This document shows positions 30,267 to 40,585 of a stretch of 64,000 nucleotides of DNA, piece by piece (positions within the stretch are counted from its first letter, which is position 1; each line of letters starts with the position of its first letter). Below the pieces are notes generated by a model. The model saw only the letters and a program-made list of their open reading frames with translations, was not told the origin of the DNA and searched no databases. The DNA is from Pseudomonas laurylsulfativorans (GTDB taxonomy: Bacteria; Pseudomonadota; Gammaproteobacteria; Pseudomonadales; Pseudomonadaceae), in NCBI RefSeq assembly GCF_002906155.1, contig NZ_MUJK01000003.1, positions 124,001 through 188,000 of the forward strand. The letters are read 5' to 3'. The position numbers and the translations under genes were made by a program.

Positions 30267-30294
30267 TCTGGTGTTCAACAATCAGGAGTCAGAA

Positions 30295-31023
30295 ATGAGC
30301 CAAATCACTGTACGTTCCGTCGCCTATCAGATTGACGGCCAGGCTTACGAAAGCCGTCTGGCCTTCGATGCCGACCATAAAGGTCCGCGCCCGGGTTTGT
30401 TGATGGCGCCGAACTGGATGGGCGTCAGCGCCGGTGCCGAGGAGATCGCCAAGTCTGTGGCAGCCAAGGGCTATGTGGTACTGATCGCAGACCTTTATGG
30501 TCAATCGGTTCGTCCGACGAACAATGATGAGGCGGGCGCGGCGATGATGCCGTTGAAGAATGACCGTGCGTTGCTGCGCAAGCGCATGCAAGTGGCGTTC
30601 GAGCAGTTGCAGAGTCAAGGCGAGGCGGCAGTCGATACATCGAAGCTGGCGACCTACGGTTTCTGCTTCGGCGGTTGCTGCGCTCTGGAGTTTGCCCGTA
30701 CCGGCGCGCCAGTGAAGGCTGCGGTGTCGTTCCACGGTACGCTGGACACGCCGAACCCGGCTGATGCGAAAAACATCAAGGGTAAGGTACTGGTACTGCA
30801 CGGCGCCTCCGATCCATTGGTGCCGAAGGAACAGTTGCCAGCGTTCGAGGATGAAATGAATACGGCCGGTGTCGACTGGCAGTTGCTGAGCTACGGCGGT
30901 GCGTTCCACTCGTTCACCGACCCGCACGCCAACGTGCCGGGCATGATGATGTATGACGCGAAGATTGCCACTCGGGCGTTCACGTCGATGCACAATCTGC
31001 TGGATGAAGTGTTCAAGGGTTGA
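30295..31023 (+). CDS. Dienelactone hydrolase family protein
   Basis: 242-residue alpha/beta-hydrolase of the DLH class. The Cys nucleophile is in GFCFGGCCALEFAR (about 120-133), an Asp in LHGASDPLV and a His in YGGAFHSFTDP. Classical members open dienelactones in chloroaromatic breakdown. No aromatic pathway genes are nearby, so the substrate is open. TCAGGAGTC before ATG 30295 sets the start. Its place right after htpG is conserved in pseudomonads. Confidence 0.88.
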   Translation: MSQITVRSVAYQIDGQAYESRLAFDADHKGPRPGLLMAPNWMGVSAGAEEIAKSVAAKGYVVLIADLYGQSVRPTNNDEAGAAMMPLKNDRALLRKRMQVAFEQLQSQGEAAVDTSKLATYGFCFGGCCALEFARTGAPVKAAVSFHGTLDTPNPADAKNIKGKVLVLHGASDPLVPKEQLPAFEDEMNTAGVDWQLLSYGGAFHSFTDPHANVPGMMMYDAKIATRAFTSMHNLLDEVFKG

Positions 31024-31032
31024 TAACAAACC

Positions 31033-31170
31033 TGTAGGAGCCGGCTTGCCGGCGATGGCGTTCTCGGGGCCGCCATCGCTGGCAAGCCAGATCCTACAGT
31101 TAACCGAGTCGTTGGCGAATAATGTGTATGACACTATTCCCTTGTAGGAGCCGGCTTGCCGGCGATGGCG
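31033..31170. repeat. Triple REP cluster
   Basis: Three REP copies of the GTAGGAGCCGGCTTGCCGGC variant. 31033-31060 and 31071-31099 form an inverted pair, and a third lies at 31143-31170. They separate the convergent DLH and pirin genes. Confidence 0.82.
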
Positions 31171-31191
31171 GCCTGGCAGGCAATACAGAAC

Positions 31192-32052
31192 TTAAGGTAG
31201 CTCGATCCGCTCACTTTCCCCCGGCACCGTCGGCCAGTCCCCGGCCGCCCAGCGCCGGCGTGCTTCATCAATTGCCGCCGGATCGCTTGCGACAAAATTC
31301 CAGTTGATCCGCCGTGGCCCGTCCAGCGCAGCACCGCCAAACAACACGGCGTGACTGTCGCTTTCAGCAAACAGGGTCATTTCTTCCCCGGCAGGCAGCA
31401 CCACCAGCGAAAGCGGCTCCAGCGGCTCGCCATCCAGTTGCATCTCACCGCTCAACACATACAGTGCACGTTCTTCATGCTCGGTGGGGATGAGCAATGT
31501 CGTCGCCGTTTGCAGGTGCAACTCCGCGTACAGCGTAGGAGACAGCACCGGCACTGGCGAATCCAGGCAAAAGCCTGACCCGGCAATCATGCGAATCTTC
31601 ACCCCCAGGTTGTCGCTGACCGGCAAGGTGGACGCCGGGTGGTGGCTGTAATGCCCCGGTCCTTGTTCTTTGTCCTTGGGCGATGCCAGCCAGATCTGCA
31701 AGCCGTGCATCGTGAAACCGCTATCTTTCAGGGCCTCGGGCGTACGTTCGACGTGGGCGATGGCGCTGCCGGCCGTCATCCAGCTGACATCGCCAGTCCC
31801 AACCACTTGATCGGAACCGAGGCTGTCCTTGTGCTGGATCTGCCCCTGGAACAAGTAGGTGAGGGTGGACAGGCCAATATGCGGATGCTGGCGAATGTTC
31901 ATGCCTTTACCCGGTGGGTAACGGGTTTCCAGCATGTGGTCGAAAAACACGAATGGCCCGACGCTGCGGCACTTGGCGGATGGCAATGGGCGCAGAATCG
32001 GTTGGCCTTCGACATCTTCGGTGCGGGGGCGGATCACGAGCGGAGTGTTCAT
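31192..32052 (-). CDS. Pirin family protein
   Basis: 286-residue bicupin of the pirin family. Iron-ligand motifs are HPHIGLSTLTYLF (His56/His58 type) and AHVERTPE (His/Glu pair). Bacterial pirins act as quercetin 2,3-dioxygenases or as regulators of pyruvate dehydrogenase, and the role here is unknown. Convergent with the DLH gene. An OsmC gene follows the same strand upstream with a 62-base gap. Confidence 0.9.
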   Translation of the reverse strand: MNTPLVIRPRTEDVEGQPILRPLPSAKCRSVGPFVFFDHMLETRYPPGKGMNIRQHPHIGLSTLTYLFQGQIQHKDSLGSDQVVGTGDVSWMTAGSAIAHVERTPEALKDSGFTMHGLQIWLASPKDKEQGPGHYSHHPASTLPVSDNLGVKIRMIAGSGFCLDSPVPVLSPTLYAELHLQTATTLLIPTEHEERALYVLSGEMQLDGEPLEPLSLVVLPAGEEMTLFAESDSHAVLFGGAALDGPRRINWNFVASDPAAIDEARRRWAAGDWPTVPGESERIELP

Positions 32053-32114
32053 GGTGCGTTCCAGGCTGAGCGGGTGATGCGTTCGAGCATAACCCGCTTG
32101 CGCAGCCCTTGCCG

Positions 32115-32531
32115 CTATTGGCTGAACGCGCCTTCGGACAAATGCGTTTCGATGCTGACTTCAGACGTGGTCATCAGCTTGTGGATCGGGCAACGATCGG
32201 CCACGCGGTGCAATTCTTCGCGCTGGGCGTCAGTGAGTACGCCCTTGAGGGTCAGTTTGACGTGAAGCGCGTACTGGCCTTTCTGTTCCAGGCTGTTGTC
32301 GCGCTTGACCTCGACGCCGACTCCGGTCAACGGGATGTCCTTCTTCCTCGCATACATTTTCAGAGTCAGGGCTTTGCAGGCACCCAGCGCCGCATCGAAA
32401 TAATCGTGCGGTTCCGGCGCCGAGCCTTCTCCACCTGCGGTGACGGGCGCGTCGGCGAAGAGTTCATGGTCATCGATTTGTACGCTGTGGCGCAAACCTT
32501 CGGCGGAGACAGTATTGACGGTAACGGTCAT
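32115..32531 (-). CDS. OsmC family peroxiredoxin-like protein
   Basis: 138 residues with the two OsmC/Ohr cysteines in ALGACKALTLK and ADRCPIHKLM. It is closest to the YhfA/OsmC-like group, which reduces organic hydroperoxides or handles thiol stress. The ATG at 32531 (MTVTVNTV) has a GAGG nearby and is preferred over one six codons earlier. Probably transcribed with pirin, hinting at an oxidative-stress pair. Confidence 0.88.
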   Translation of the reverse strand: MTVTVNTVSAEGLRHSVQIDDHELFADAPVTAGGEGSAPEPHDYFDAALGACKALTLKMYARKKDIPLTGVGVEVKRDNSLEQKGQYALHVKLTLKGVLTDAQREELHRVADRCPIHKLMTTSEVSIETHLSEGAFSQ

Positions 32532-32769
32532 GGCAAACCTCGCAAGCAACAGGACATTAATTCGATCAAAAAAAGACCTTGAAGGTATAGAGCATGGTGC
32601 CGGATGTGCGTTCCAGTTTTCTTGTACCGGTGGGGCTTTTCGCTGAATCGTTACCGTAACAGTAATGGTGTTTTGATATCACTTTTTCGTCTTACACAAA
32701 TTTTCAACAGTCCGATACCGTCTAAAGAACCAGCTGCCTGACGCAGCGCTTTTGGAAGGAACCAGGGGA

Positions 32770-34395
32770 ATGAGTATCAGAAGTCTCAATATTGCGCCGC
32801 GCGCGAGTCTCGGTTTTGGCCTGTTGGCGTTGATGGTTTTTGGCCTGGGGGCGTTCGCCCTGCTGCAAATGTCGAACATGCGGACGCAGTCCGATCAGGT
32901 CGATGACAACTGGCTACCCAGTGTGATGGCGGTCGGGGATATGAGCCAAGATATGCTGCGGCTGCGGGCATTGACCATGCGTCTGCTGATCAATCGCGAG
33001 TTACAGGCGCAGGCGCAGAACGTCAACAAGATCAACGAACTCAAAAGTGTTCTCGAAGAGGCCCAGCAACGCTACGACAAGCTGATCGTGCTGCCGCAGG
33101 AGCGCGTATTGTTCGATCGGTTCAAGGCTGCCGAGGGCAAGTATCTGCAGTTTCAGACTCAGGTGATGGCCCAGGCAACCCAGGGGCGGGTGGAAGAGGC
33201 TGCAGCCATCCTCAACGGTGAAATGAATCCGTTGGCCGATGAGATCGCGGTCACTCTCAGGGAGCTGGTCGAACTCAACCGGCACAACGCCAATCTGGCA
33301 ACCGAAGCGGGACGCCTGGTATTCAACCAGTCGCGGATCTGGGTCGGGGTGATGATTGGTGTGACCGCGCTGATAACCATTGGCCTGGCACTGCTGCTGA
33401 CCCGTAGCATCGTGTTGCCGCTGTCGCAGTCGTTGAAAGTGGCCGAGGTGGTAGCGGGCGGCGACCTCACGGCAGCGATCAGCATTTCCGGCAAGGATGA
33501 ACCAGCGCGGCTGCTGCACGCACTCAAGAGCATGCAACAGAATTTGCGTGAAACCATCCGGCGTATATCCGATTCCTCTAGTCAATTGGCCTCGGCTTCG
33601 GAGGAACTCGGTTGCGTCACGGAAGACGCCACTCGCGGCTTGCATCAGCAAAGCCTGGAGATCGAGCAGGCGGCCACGGCGGTCAACCAGATGACCGCCG
33701 CCGTGGAGGAAGTGGCGAGCAATGCCGCGGCAACGTCGCAAGCATCGCGCGAGTCCGACCGCATTGCCCGGCACGGTCGCGAACAGGTGCACCAGACGGT
33801 GCTGTCGATCGAGTCGCTGGCTGCAGACGTCACCACCAACGTCACTCAGGTCGAAGACCTGGCGCAGAAGGTGTACGGCATCACTACCGTGCTGGACGTG
33901 ATTCGTGCGATTGCCGAGCAGACCAACTTGCTGGCCTTGAACGCGGCAATCGAAGCCGCGCGAGCCGGGGAAGCCGGGCGCGGGTTTGCGGTGGTGGCCG
34001 ATGAGGTGCGGGCCCTGGCGCATCGCACCCAGCAATCGACCCGGGAAATCGAGCAGATGATTACCGGTATCCAGCAGGGAACCGATCTGGCTGTCAGCTC
34101 GATGCAGCAGAGCAACACCCGGGCACGCTCGACGCTGGAAGCGGCCAAAGCGGCGGGCGCTGCCTTGGAAGATATCGCCTCGGCATTCACCGTGATCAAT
34201 GAGCGCAACATCGTGATTGCCAGCGCCTCGGAGGAACAGGCGGCAGTGGCGCGGGAGGTGGATCGCAACTTGATGAACATCCGTGACCTGGCGCAACAGA
34301 GCTCGGCCGGAGCCAACCAGACCAGTGCGGCAAGTCAGGAGTTATCGCGCTTGGCGGTAGACCTGAATACGTTGGTGGCACGGTTTTCGGTCTGA
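32770..34395 (+). CDS. Methyl-accepting chemotaxis protein
   Basis: 541 residues. First transmembrane segment about 13-33, a four-helix-bundle periplasmic sensor (about 35-190), a second transmembrane segment about 193-213, a HAMP domain, and the cytoplasmic signalling domain with the hairpin-tip sequence [20 protein letters not shown]. Ligand unknown; 4HB sensors often bind amino or organic acids. It has no CheB/CheR-docking pentapeptide at the C-terminus. ATG 32770 with AGGGGA upstream. A partial flagellar sigma-28 -10 (TCCGATA) lies about 60 bases upstream but its -35 is poor. Confidence 0.93.
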   Translation: MSIRSLNIAPRASLGFGLLALMVFGLGAFALLQMSNMRTQSDQVDDNWLPSVMAVGDMSQDMLRLRALTMRLLINRELQAQAQNVNKINELKSVLEEAQQRYDKLIVLPQERVLFDRFKAAEGKYLQFQTQVMAQATQGRVEEAAAILNGEMNPLADEIAVTLRELVELNRHNANLATEAGRLVFNQSRIWVGVMIGVTALITIGLALLLTRSIVLPLSQSLKVAEVVAGGDLTAAISISGKDEPARLLHALKSMQQNLRETIRRISDSSSQLASASEELGCVTEDATRGLHQQSLEIEQAATAVNQMTAAVEEVASNAAATSQASRESDRIARHGREQVHQTVLSIESLAADVTTNVTQVEDLAQKVYGITTVLDVIRAIAEQTNLLALNAAIEAARAGEAGRGFAVVADEVRALAHRTQQSTREIEQMITGIQQGTDLAVSSMQQSNTRARSTLEAAKAAGAALEDIASAFTVINERNIVIASASEEQAAVAREVDRNLMNIRDLAQQSSAGANQTSAASQELSRLAVDLNTLVARFSV

Positions 34396-34404
34396 ATGAC
34401 AGGC

Positions 34405-34436
34405 GAAAAAAAGCCCCGCGACTGCGGGGCTTTTTG
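34405..34436. terminator. Bidirectional terminator
   Basis: AAAAAAAGCCCCGC-GACT-GCGGGGCTTTTT between the convergent chemoreceptor and DUF3108 genes. Confidence 0.92.
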
Positions 34437-34448
34437 TATCGATCCGGA

Positions 34449-35162
34449 TCAGCTGCCTTTGACCGTCTTACCATTGACCTTGCCGTCCAGGAGCATGATG
34501 TTGTACTCCTTGCCGTCGGTTTCGACCTGTTGCAGGCGGACCAGCAGGTAATCCCAGTCCTTGGCGAACCACATCACAGTGATGCGTTTGCTTTGCGTCG
34601 GGTCGCGTACGCGCTCAACCTTGATCGCATCGATCTGGCCAGCCTTGGTATCGACTTTTTCCGAACCCAACACGCGGAAGTCATAGGTGTCGACTTCGCC
34701 GCCATCGACCACTTGATAGCTCATGGTCTTCTTGCCAGCGGCGACATCGTGTTGCAGCGCCAGTTGGTAGGTGGATTTGTCGACCATGCCACGGTTGAGG
34801 GGGAGCTTGACGGCGTCACCGCGATCGGTGCCGGTGATCATCTTGGTGTTCCAGTCGAAATCCAGGTCCGATTTCTTGGCCTTGCCCAAGCCGCCACGTT
34901 CAAAGTGATACGACTCTGGAAGCAGCGTGTCCTTGTCCAGGGTCAGGGTGCTTTCCTCGGACAGGCTGGCGATCATCATCGACGCCTTGAAACTCAACTT
35001 CCATTTGCCGTCGCTGGTTTTTTCGAGGCTGCGCTCGGCAGTGCCACTCATGGGCAGCTGTTTCCAGTCGGCGGTGTAGCTGGCGGAGAAGGGTTGAAGT
35101 TCTGTCGCCTGTGCGAAGGGCAAGGCGAGCAGAGCGCAAGCGAAGAGCAGGGCGCGACGCAT
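34449..35162 (-). CDS. DUF3108 periplasmic protein
   Basis: 237 residues with a signal peptide (MRRALLFACALLALPFAQA). The DUF3108 beta-rich body starts ELQPFSASYTADWKQLPMSG and includes MWFAKDWDYLLVRLQQVETDG. The fold is thought to resemble outer-membrane-lipid handling proteins, but function is unknown. It is 8 bases after purN on the same strand, so it belongs to the purM-purN transcript. Confidence 0.88.
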   Translation of the reverse strand: MRRALLFACALLALPFAQATELQPFSASYTADWKQLPMSGTAERSLEKTSDGKWKLSFKASMMIASLSEESTLTLDKDTLLPESYHFERGGLGKAKKSDLDFDWNTKMITGTDRGDAVKLPLNRGMVDKSTYQLALQHDVAAGKKTMSYQVVDGGEVDTYDFRVLGSEKVDTKAGQIDAIKVERVRDPTQSKRITVMWFAKDWDYLLVRLQQVETDGKEYNIMLLDGKVNGKTVKGS

Positions 35163-35170
35163 AAAATCTC

Positions 35171-35821
35171 CTAGTTTCGAATCAAGTGGCCGCTGGCCGC
35201 GAGTAGCTGTCCATCCAGTAAAGCACCTTGCTCGCTGAGGGCCAGACGACCTTCGGCAAACCAGCGTACGGCCATCGGGTAGATCAGGTGTTCCTGAACA
35301 TGGACCCGCTGCGCCAGACTCTGCGGCGAATCCTGCAACTCTACCGGTATTACAGCCTGTACGACCAGTGGCCCGCCATCGAGTTCCTCGGTGACGAAAT
35401 GCACGGAGCAGCCGTGCTCGGCGTCGCCGGCCTCCAGCGCGCGCTGATGAGTGTGTAACCCTTTGTATTTTGGTAGCAGCGAGGGATGGATATTGAGCAG
35501 GCGACCCTGGTAGTGGCGCACGAAGCCAGCGCTGAGAATGCGCATGAATCCGGCCAGTACCACGAGTTTTGGGTTGAAGGCGTCGATCAGTTCGATCAGC
35601 GCGGCGTCGAAGGCCTCGCGACCTTCGAAAGCCTTGTGATCCAGGGTGCGGGTGTCGATGCCCGCGTCCCTGGCGCGTTGCAGGCCGTAGGCGTCGGCGC
35701 GGTTGGAAATCACCGCAGCGATGCGGACCGGGCTGTCGCCGGTCCGCGTGCTGTCGATCAGGGCCTGCAAGTTACTGCCGGTGCCGGACAACAGCACCAC
35801 CACATCACAGGTTGCGGACAT
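35171..35821 (-). CDS. purN: Phosphoribosylglycinamide formyltransferase
   Basis: 216-residue GAR transformylase using 10-formyl-tetrahydrofolate in the third step of purine synthesis. N-terminal LLSGTGSNLQALID, catalytic His in LLNIHPSLLPKYKG, and the Asp of EELDGGPLV. Start overlaps the purM stop by one base (TAATG), so the two are translationally coupled. Confidence 0.97.
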   Translation of the reverse strand: MSATCDVVVLLSGTGSNLQALIDSTRTGDSPVRIAAVISNRADAYGLQRARDAGIDTRTLDHKAFEGREAFDAALIELIDAFNPKLVVLAGFMRILSAGFVRHYQGRLLNIHPSLLPKYKGLHTHQRALEAGDAEHGCSVHFVTEELDGGPLVVQAVIPVELQDSPQSLAQRVHVQEHLIYPMAVRWFAEGRLALSEQGALLDGQLLAASGHLIRN

Positions 35822-36879
35822 TAATGAGCCTTAAGGTTCTTCAGTTCTACCTGGGCCGCGCCTTCGGCAGCGGTGGCGATCTGACCGATGACCCAAGGCT
35901 GCTCGCCGGCTTCACGCAGTACATTCAGCGCGGTTTCAACGTGCTCTTGAGCAACGCAGATGACCATGCCAACGCCGCAGTTCAGCACGCGGTGCATTTC
36001 GTTCTCGTCAACGTTGCCTTTCTCTTGCAGCCAGTCGAACACTGCCGGGCGGTTCCAGCTGGCCACGTCAACCACGGCTTGCGCGCCTTTTGGCAGAACG
36101 CGCGGGATGTTGTCCAGCAGGCCGCCACCGGTGATGTGGGCCATGGCTTTGACAGCGCCGGTTTCCTTGATCAGCTTGAGCAGCGGCTTCACGTAGATGC
36201 GGGTCGGGGCCATCAGCAGATCGGTCAGCGGCTTGCCGTCGAGCTGGATGTTTTCGATGTCGGCACCGGATACTTCGATGATCTTGCGGATCAGCGAGTA
36301 GCCGTTGGAGTGCGGGCCGGAAGACGGCAGGGCGAGCAGGGCATCGCCAGCAGCAACCTTGGAACCGTCGATGATTTCGGATTTTTCCACGACGCCGACG
36401 CAGAAGCCGGCCAGGTCGTAGTCTTCGCCTTCGTACATGCCTGGCATTTCAGCGGTTTCGCCGCCGACCAAGGAGCAACCCGACAGTTCGCAGCCAGCGC
36501 CGATGCCGGTCACCACCTGGGCAGCGGTGTCGACGTTCAGTTTGCCGGTGGCATAGTAGTCGAGGAAGAACAGCGGCTCGGCGCCGCACACCACCAGGTC
36601 GTTGACGCACATGGCAACCAGGTCGATGCCGATGCTGTCGTGCTTGTTCAGGTTCAGTGCCAGGCGCAGTTTGGTGCCGACGCCGTCAGTGCCGGAAACC
36701 AGCACAGGCTGCTTGTAGCCGGCCGGGATTTCGCAGAGGGCGCCGAAACCGCCCAGGCCGCCCATGACTTCCGGGCGCGCAGTGCGCTTGGCGACGCTCT
36801 TGATGCGTTCGACCAATGCTTCGCCGGCGTCGATGTCTACACCGGCGTCCTTGTAGCTCAGGGAGGGTTGCTTGCTCAT
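35821..36879 (-). CDS. purM: Phosphoribosylformylglycinamidine cyclo-ligase
   Basis: 352-residue AIR synthetase closing the imidazole ring in purine synthesis. Conserved stretches are [35 protein letters not shown] and [20 protein letters not shown]. It leads purM-purN-DUF3108 on the minus strand, divergent from the DUF2066 gene. Confidence 0.98.
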   Translation of the reverse strand: MSKQPSLSYKDAGVDIDAGEALVERIKSVAKRTARPEVMGGLGGFGALCEIPAGYKQPVLVSGTDGVGTKLRLALNLNKHDSIGIDLVAMCVNDLVVCGAEPLFFLDYYATGKLNVDTAAQVVTGIGAGCELSGCSLVGGETAEMPGMYEGEDYDLAGFCVGVVEKSEIIDGSKVAAGDALLALPSSGPHSNGYSLIRKIIEVSGADIENIQLDGKPLTDLLMAPTRIYVKPLLKLIKETGAVKAMAHITGGGLLDNIPRVLPKGAQAVVDVASWNRPAVFDWLQEKGNVDENEMHRVLNCGVGMVICVAQEHVETALNVLREAGEQPWVIGQIATAAEGAAQVELKNLKAH

Positions 36880-37265
36880 GATCCAGGCCTTTAGGGGGGG
36901 ATTTCTGGGTAACGACCGAGTCCGTCGGGAGCGCCGAAACTGCGTAGGCGAGAACCATGCGCGCTATTCGGACACTACCCGGCTGTTGCCGGTCTGCGAA
37001 GGCGCGCGATTTTATCAGGCTTGAGCCGCAGCGGCCATCCTCAGGCCGACAGCAGGGCCATATCTGCTCAAAAAAAACCGTTGATGCGCGGTGTTGGTGG
37101 CATCCTGCATGGCTGTATAAGGTATCGCGATTAACGGTCTATCGTTATGACAGTGCGAAAACTTACCCGGGACGTGTGAATGTTTTGCGTCGGGCAATGG
37201 TCACAACCTTGCTCGATCGTCTTCATGCGGTCTGTTCCAGCCGCTCTTGTCGTCAGGAATCTTCC
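36880..37265. promoter_or_regulatory. purM / DUF2066 divergent control region
   Basis: 386 bases without a credible gene. A rightward promoter candidate is TTGGTG (37094-37099), 16 bases, TATAAG (37116-37121), giving a leader of about 140 bases for the DUF2066 gene. I saw no convincing PurR-type palindrome. Confidence 0.45.
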
Positions 37266-38318
37266 ATGCGTTTTTGTAAATTCTTGCTTGTGAGTTGTTT
37301 GTCCGTGGTCAGCCTGGTCAGTCATGCCGAAACCGTCAAAGGCCTGTATCAGGTACGCGAGCCGGTGAGTGGCCAGTCACCCGAGGAGCGCGATCAGGCG
37401 ACTCAACGTGCGTTGGACACCTTGGTGTTGCGCCTGACCGGTGACCCCAAGGCGGCACAAAGTCCGGGGCTGGCAGCGATTCGCAAAGATCCGCAGCAGA
37501 TCATCAGCCAATACGGCTTTGATGCCGGGCCACCGGAAGTTCTGAAAGTCGATTTCGATCCAGGCACCACCGAGCAGGCTTTGCGCCGCGCCGGCCTGGC
37601 CATGTGGGGGGCCAATCGGCCGTCGATCCTCGGCTGGTGGCTGAATGATTCCGCCGAGGGTTCAAGCCTGGTGGGCGATGGCCAGGCCAGTGCCGCACCG
37701 CTGCGGCGGGCTGCGCAGCACCGTGGTTTGCCATTGCGTTTGCCGCTGGCGGACCTGAACGAGCAGATCGTCGCCACTGCGCCAAATCTGGAGGGCGCAG
37801 ATCCCGCGCCGTTGCATGCGGCTTCGGAACGTTACAACGCCGACGCCTTGCTCGCGGTACACGCCAAGGAAGAGGGTGGGCAGTGGCAAGCCAAGTGGCA
37901 ATTGTGGCTGGGGGACAAAAAAGAGGCCGGCAGTGTGCAGGGCGCTGATCAGGCCGCCGTGGCCGATGCGGTGATGCTGGCGGTCAACGAGCGCCTGGCG
38001 CCGCGGTTCGTCGCCAAGCCCGGTGCTTCCAGTGCGCAATTGCTGGAAGTGCAAGGCATGAATCTTGAGCATTACGCTTCCCTTGGGCGCTTGCTGGAGC
38101 CATTTGGCGGGCGTGTGCAAAGTGTCGATGGCGACCGGATCGTCTATCGGGTCAATGGCAGCGCCGATCAGCTGCGTGCACAACTTTCGCTGGCGAGGTT
38201 GCAGGAAGCGCCAGCGGGTCAGGCTCCGGCTCTGGCAGTGCCGGTTCAACCCGCCGCCGGAGGTGCGGTACCAGCCCCGGTGCCGGCCCCGACGCCGCAG
38301 CTGCGTTTTCGCTGGTAG
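37266..38318 (+). CDS. DUF2066 exported protein
   Basis: 350 residues with a cleavable signal peptide (MRFCKFLLVSCLSVVSLVSHA). The DUF2066 domain begins ETVKGLYQVREPVSGQSPEER and the C-terminus is Pro/Ala-rich (about 318-340). Function unknown. The position between purM and the PerM-hda block is conserved in pseudomonads. Start chosen at the signal peptide with AGGAATC upstream; the open frame extends about 100 codons further 5' without coding character. Confidence 0.87.
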   Translation: MRFCKFLLVSCLSVVSLVSHAETVKGLYQVREPVSGQSPEERDQATQRALDTLVLRLTGDPKAAQSPGLAAIRKDPQQIISQYGFDAGPPEVLKVDFDPGTTEQALRRAGLAMWGANRPSILGWWLNDSAEGSSLVGDGQASAAPLRRAAQHRGLPLRLPLADLNEQIVATAPNLEGADPAPLHAASERYNADALLAVHAKEEGGQWQAKWQLWLGDKKEAGSVQGADQAAVADAVMLAVNERLAPRFVAKPGASSAQLLEVQGMNLEHYASLGRLLEPFGGRVQSVDGDRIVYRVNGSADQLRAQLSLARLQEAPAGQAPALAVPVQPAAGGAVPAPVPAPTPQLRFRW

Positions 38319-38354
38319 TTTTTCTTTCTTTATATAGAAGCAATGGAGTGGTTC

Positions 38355-39428
38355 ATGGCCGATACGCGGCGTTGGTTCTGGCTCGGTGGAGTGGTTCTGC
38401 TTTGTGGGTTTGTCTGGTTGTTGCATCCGATCCTGACGCCGTTTCTGGTGGCCCTGCTGTTGGCCTACCTGTTCGACCCGCTGGTGGATCGACTGGAGGC
38501 GGCGGGTTTGTCTCGAACCTGGGGTGTAGTGGCGGTGTTTACGCTATTTACCTTGATCTTTACCGCGCTGCTGCTGGTATTGGTGCCGCTGCTCGCCAGG
38601 CAGCTGTTTCGTTTATATGAGTTGGCTCCGCAGATGCTCGACTGGATACAGCACACGGCGTTGCCCTGGGCGCAATCGAAGTTCGGCCTGTCGGACGGTT
38701 TCTGGAAGTTCGACAAGCTGAAGGCAGCCATCAGCGAGCACATGAGTCAGACCACCGATGTGGTCGGCGTGGTACTGAGTCATGCCACTGCCTCGGGGCT
38801 GGCGTTGATCGGCTGGCTGGCAAATCTGGTGTTGATTCCGGTGGTGAGCTTCTACTTGCTGCGCGATTGGGACCTGGTGATGGCCAAGATCCGCGGCCTG
38901 CTGCCCCGTGAGCGTGAAGAGCGTGCGGTGTCGCTGGCGGGTGAGTGCCATGAAGTGCTGGGAGCGTTCGTTCGCGGGCAGTTGCTGGTGATGGTGGCCT
39001 TGGGGGTGATCTACGCAGCCGGCCTGATGCTCGTCGGGCTGGAGCTGGGCTTGTTGATTGGCGTGATTGCCGGTCTGGCGGCGATCGTGCCCTACATGGG
39101 GTTTATCATTGGCATTGGCGCGGCGCTGATTGCGGGGCTGTTCCAGTTCGGCGGCGATCTTTACCCGATGCTCGGTATTGTCGCGGTATTCATGGTCGGC
39201 CAAGCGTTGGAGGGGATGGTGCTGACGCCGTTGCTGGTGGGGGACCGGATTGGTCTGCACCCGGTGGCGGTGATTTTCTCGATTCTGGCCGGTGGTGAGC
39301 TGTTTGGCTTTACCGGTGTACTACTGGCATTGCCGGTCGCGGCGGTGATCATGGTGCTGGTGCGGCATATGCATGATTTGTATAAGGATTCTGAAATCTA
39401 CGGTGGGGGCGACGAACCGGAGCGGTAA
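38355..39428 (+). CDS. AI-2E / PerM-family membrane transporter
   Basis: 357 residues with about seven or eight membrane spans. It starts MADTRRWFWLGG and has the family stretches PFLVALLLAYLFDPLVDRLE and PYMGFIIGIGAALIAGL. Members include the AI-2 exporter TqsA and the PerM permease; substrate cannot be told from sequence. GGAG precedes ATG 38355. It lies 36 bases after the DUF2066 gene and upstream of hda. Confidence 0.88.
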   Translation: MADTRRWFWLGGVVLLCGFVWLLHPILTPFLVALLLAYLFDPLVDRLEAAGLSRTWGVVAVFTLFTLIFTALLLVLVPLLARQLFRLYELAPQMLDWIQHTALPWAQSKFGLSDGFWKFDKLKAAISEHMSQTTDVVGVVLSHATASGLALIGWLANLVLIPVVSFYLLRDWDLVMAKIRGLLPREREERAVSLAGECHEVLGAFVRGQLLVMVALGVIYAAGLMLVGLELGLLIGVIAGLAAIVPYMGFIIGIGAALIAGLFQFGGDLYPMLGIVAVFMVGQALEGMVLTPLLVGDRIGLHPVAVIFSILAGGELFGFTGVLLALPVAAVIMVLVRHMHDLYKDSEIYGGGDEPER

Positions 39429-39659
39429 GGGGCGTCGAGGGGTGATGGCGGGTTACCCGGGTTCGCGCCGGGTCAGCCTGCCTGCATCGTTCAACTGTCA
39501 CATGCACCGCCAAAGAAACTGTCATAAAACCAGTGCATTAACGCAAACCTTTGATTTTGCTTGTGGTCTGTCGCATTGTGCCGACCCGGCTCACGGGTAT
39601 AAACTTCGCAAACTTTACACAGAGGCCACTAACGGTTCCTTTGGAACTGTTCAGTCAGC

Positions 39660-40364
39660 ATGAAACCGATTCAGCTGCCCCTAGGTGTGCGTCTGCGTGA
39701 CGACGCCACCTTTATCAACTACTACCCAGGCGCCAATGCCGCTGCACTTGGCTATGTCGAGCGGCTATGCGAAGCCGACGCCGGGTGGACCGAAAGCCTG
39801 ATCTATCTCTGGGGCAAGGACGGGGTGGGGCGCACGCACCTGTTGCAGGCTGCCTGCCTGCGCTTCGAGCAACTGGGGGAGCCGGCGGTGTATCTGCCGC
39901 TGGCCGAGTTGCTGGATCGCGGTATCGAAATCCTCGACAACCTTGAACAGTACGAACTGGTCTGTCTCGATGATCTGCAGGCGGTTGCCGGCAAGGCGGA
40001 TTGGGAAGAGGCGCTGTTCCATCTGTTCAATCGCTTGCGCGACAGCGGCCGACGGTTGCTGATCGCCGCCTCGACATCCCCTCGAGAATTGCCGGTGAAA
40101 CTGGCGGATCTGAAGTCGCGCCTGACCCTGGCCTTGATTTTCCAGATGCGTCCGCTGTCTGATGAGGACAAATTGCGTGCCCTGCAATTGCGCGCATCCC
40201 GTCGCGGGTTGCATCTGACTGATGAAGTGGGGCATTTCATTTTGACTCGCGGTACCCGCAGCATGAGTGCGCTTTTCGAGCTGCTCGAGCGTCTCGATCA
40301 GGCCTCCCTCCAGGCTCAGCGCAAGCTGACTATCCCGTTTTTGAAAGAAACCCTCGGCTGGTAA
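39660..40364 (+). CDS. hda: DnaA regulatory inactivator Hda
   Basis: 234-residue AAA+ protein that, with the beta clamp, stimulates ATP hydrolysis on DnaA after initiation. N-terminal KPIQLPLGVRLRDDATFINYY includes the QLPLGV clamp-binding motif. The P-loop is LWGKDGVGRTHLLQAA, and the sensor/arginine-finger region is near TLALIFQMRPLSDEDK. Length and motifs are typical. The 231 bases upstream hold no other gene. Confidence 0.96.
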   Translation: MKPIQLPLGVRLRDDATFINYYPGANAAALGYVERLCEADAGWTESLIYLWGKDGVGRTHLLQAACLRFEQLGEPAVYLPLAELLDRGIEILDNLEQYELVCLDDLQAVAGKADWEEALFHLFNRLRDSGRRLLIAASTSPRELPVKLADLKSRLTLALIFQMRPLSDEDKLRALQLRASRRGLHLTDEVGHFILTRGTRSMSALFELLERLDQASLQAQRKLTIPFLKETLGW

Positions 40365-40585
40365 ACCCGCTGAAACCGGGGCTTCTAGCGATTTTGGCAA
40401 AATTCAGGCGCCAGAAATCCCGCTTTCCTGCAAGGTTGCAGGCCGCGTGCACGTTTAAAATGGGCTTAAGCGCTTAGATGTAAACGAGAAACCAATAAGT
40501 CACAAAAAGATTGATTGAATTTGCAAATGAGGTCGATAGCGGGCATAGTCTCGACTTCTTTACAACTTCAGCCACGGTCGTGCCC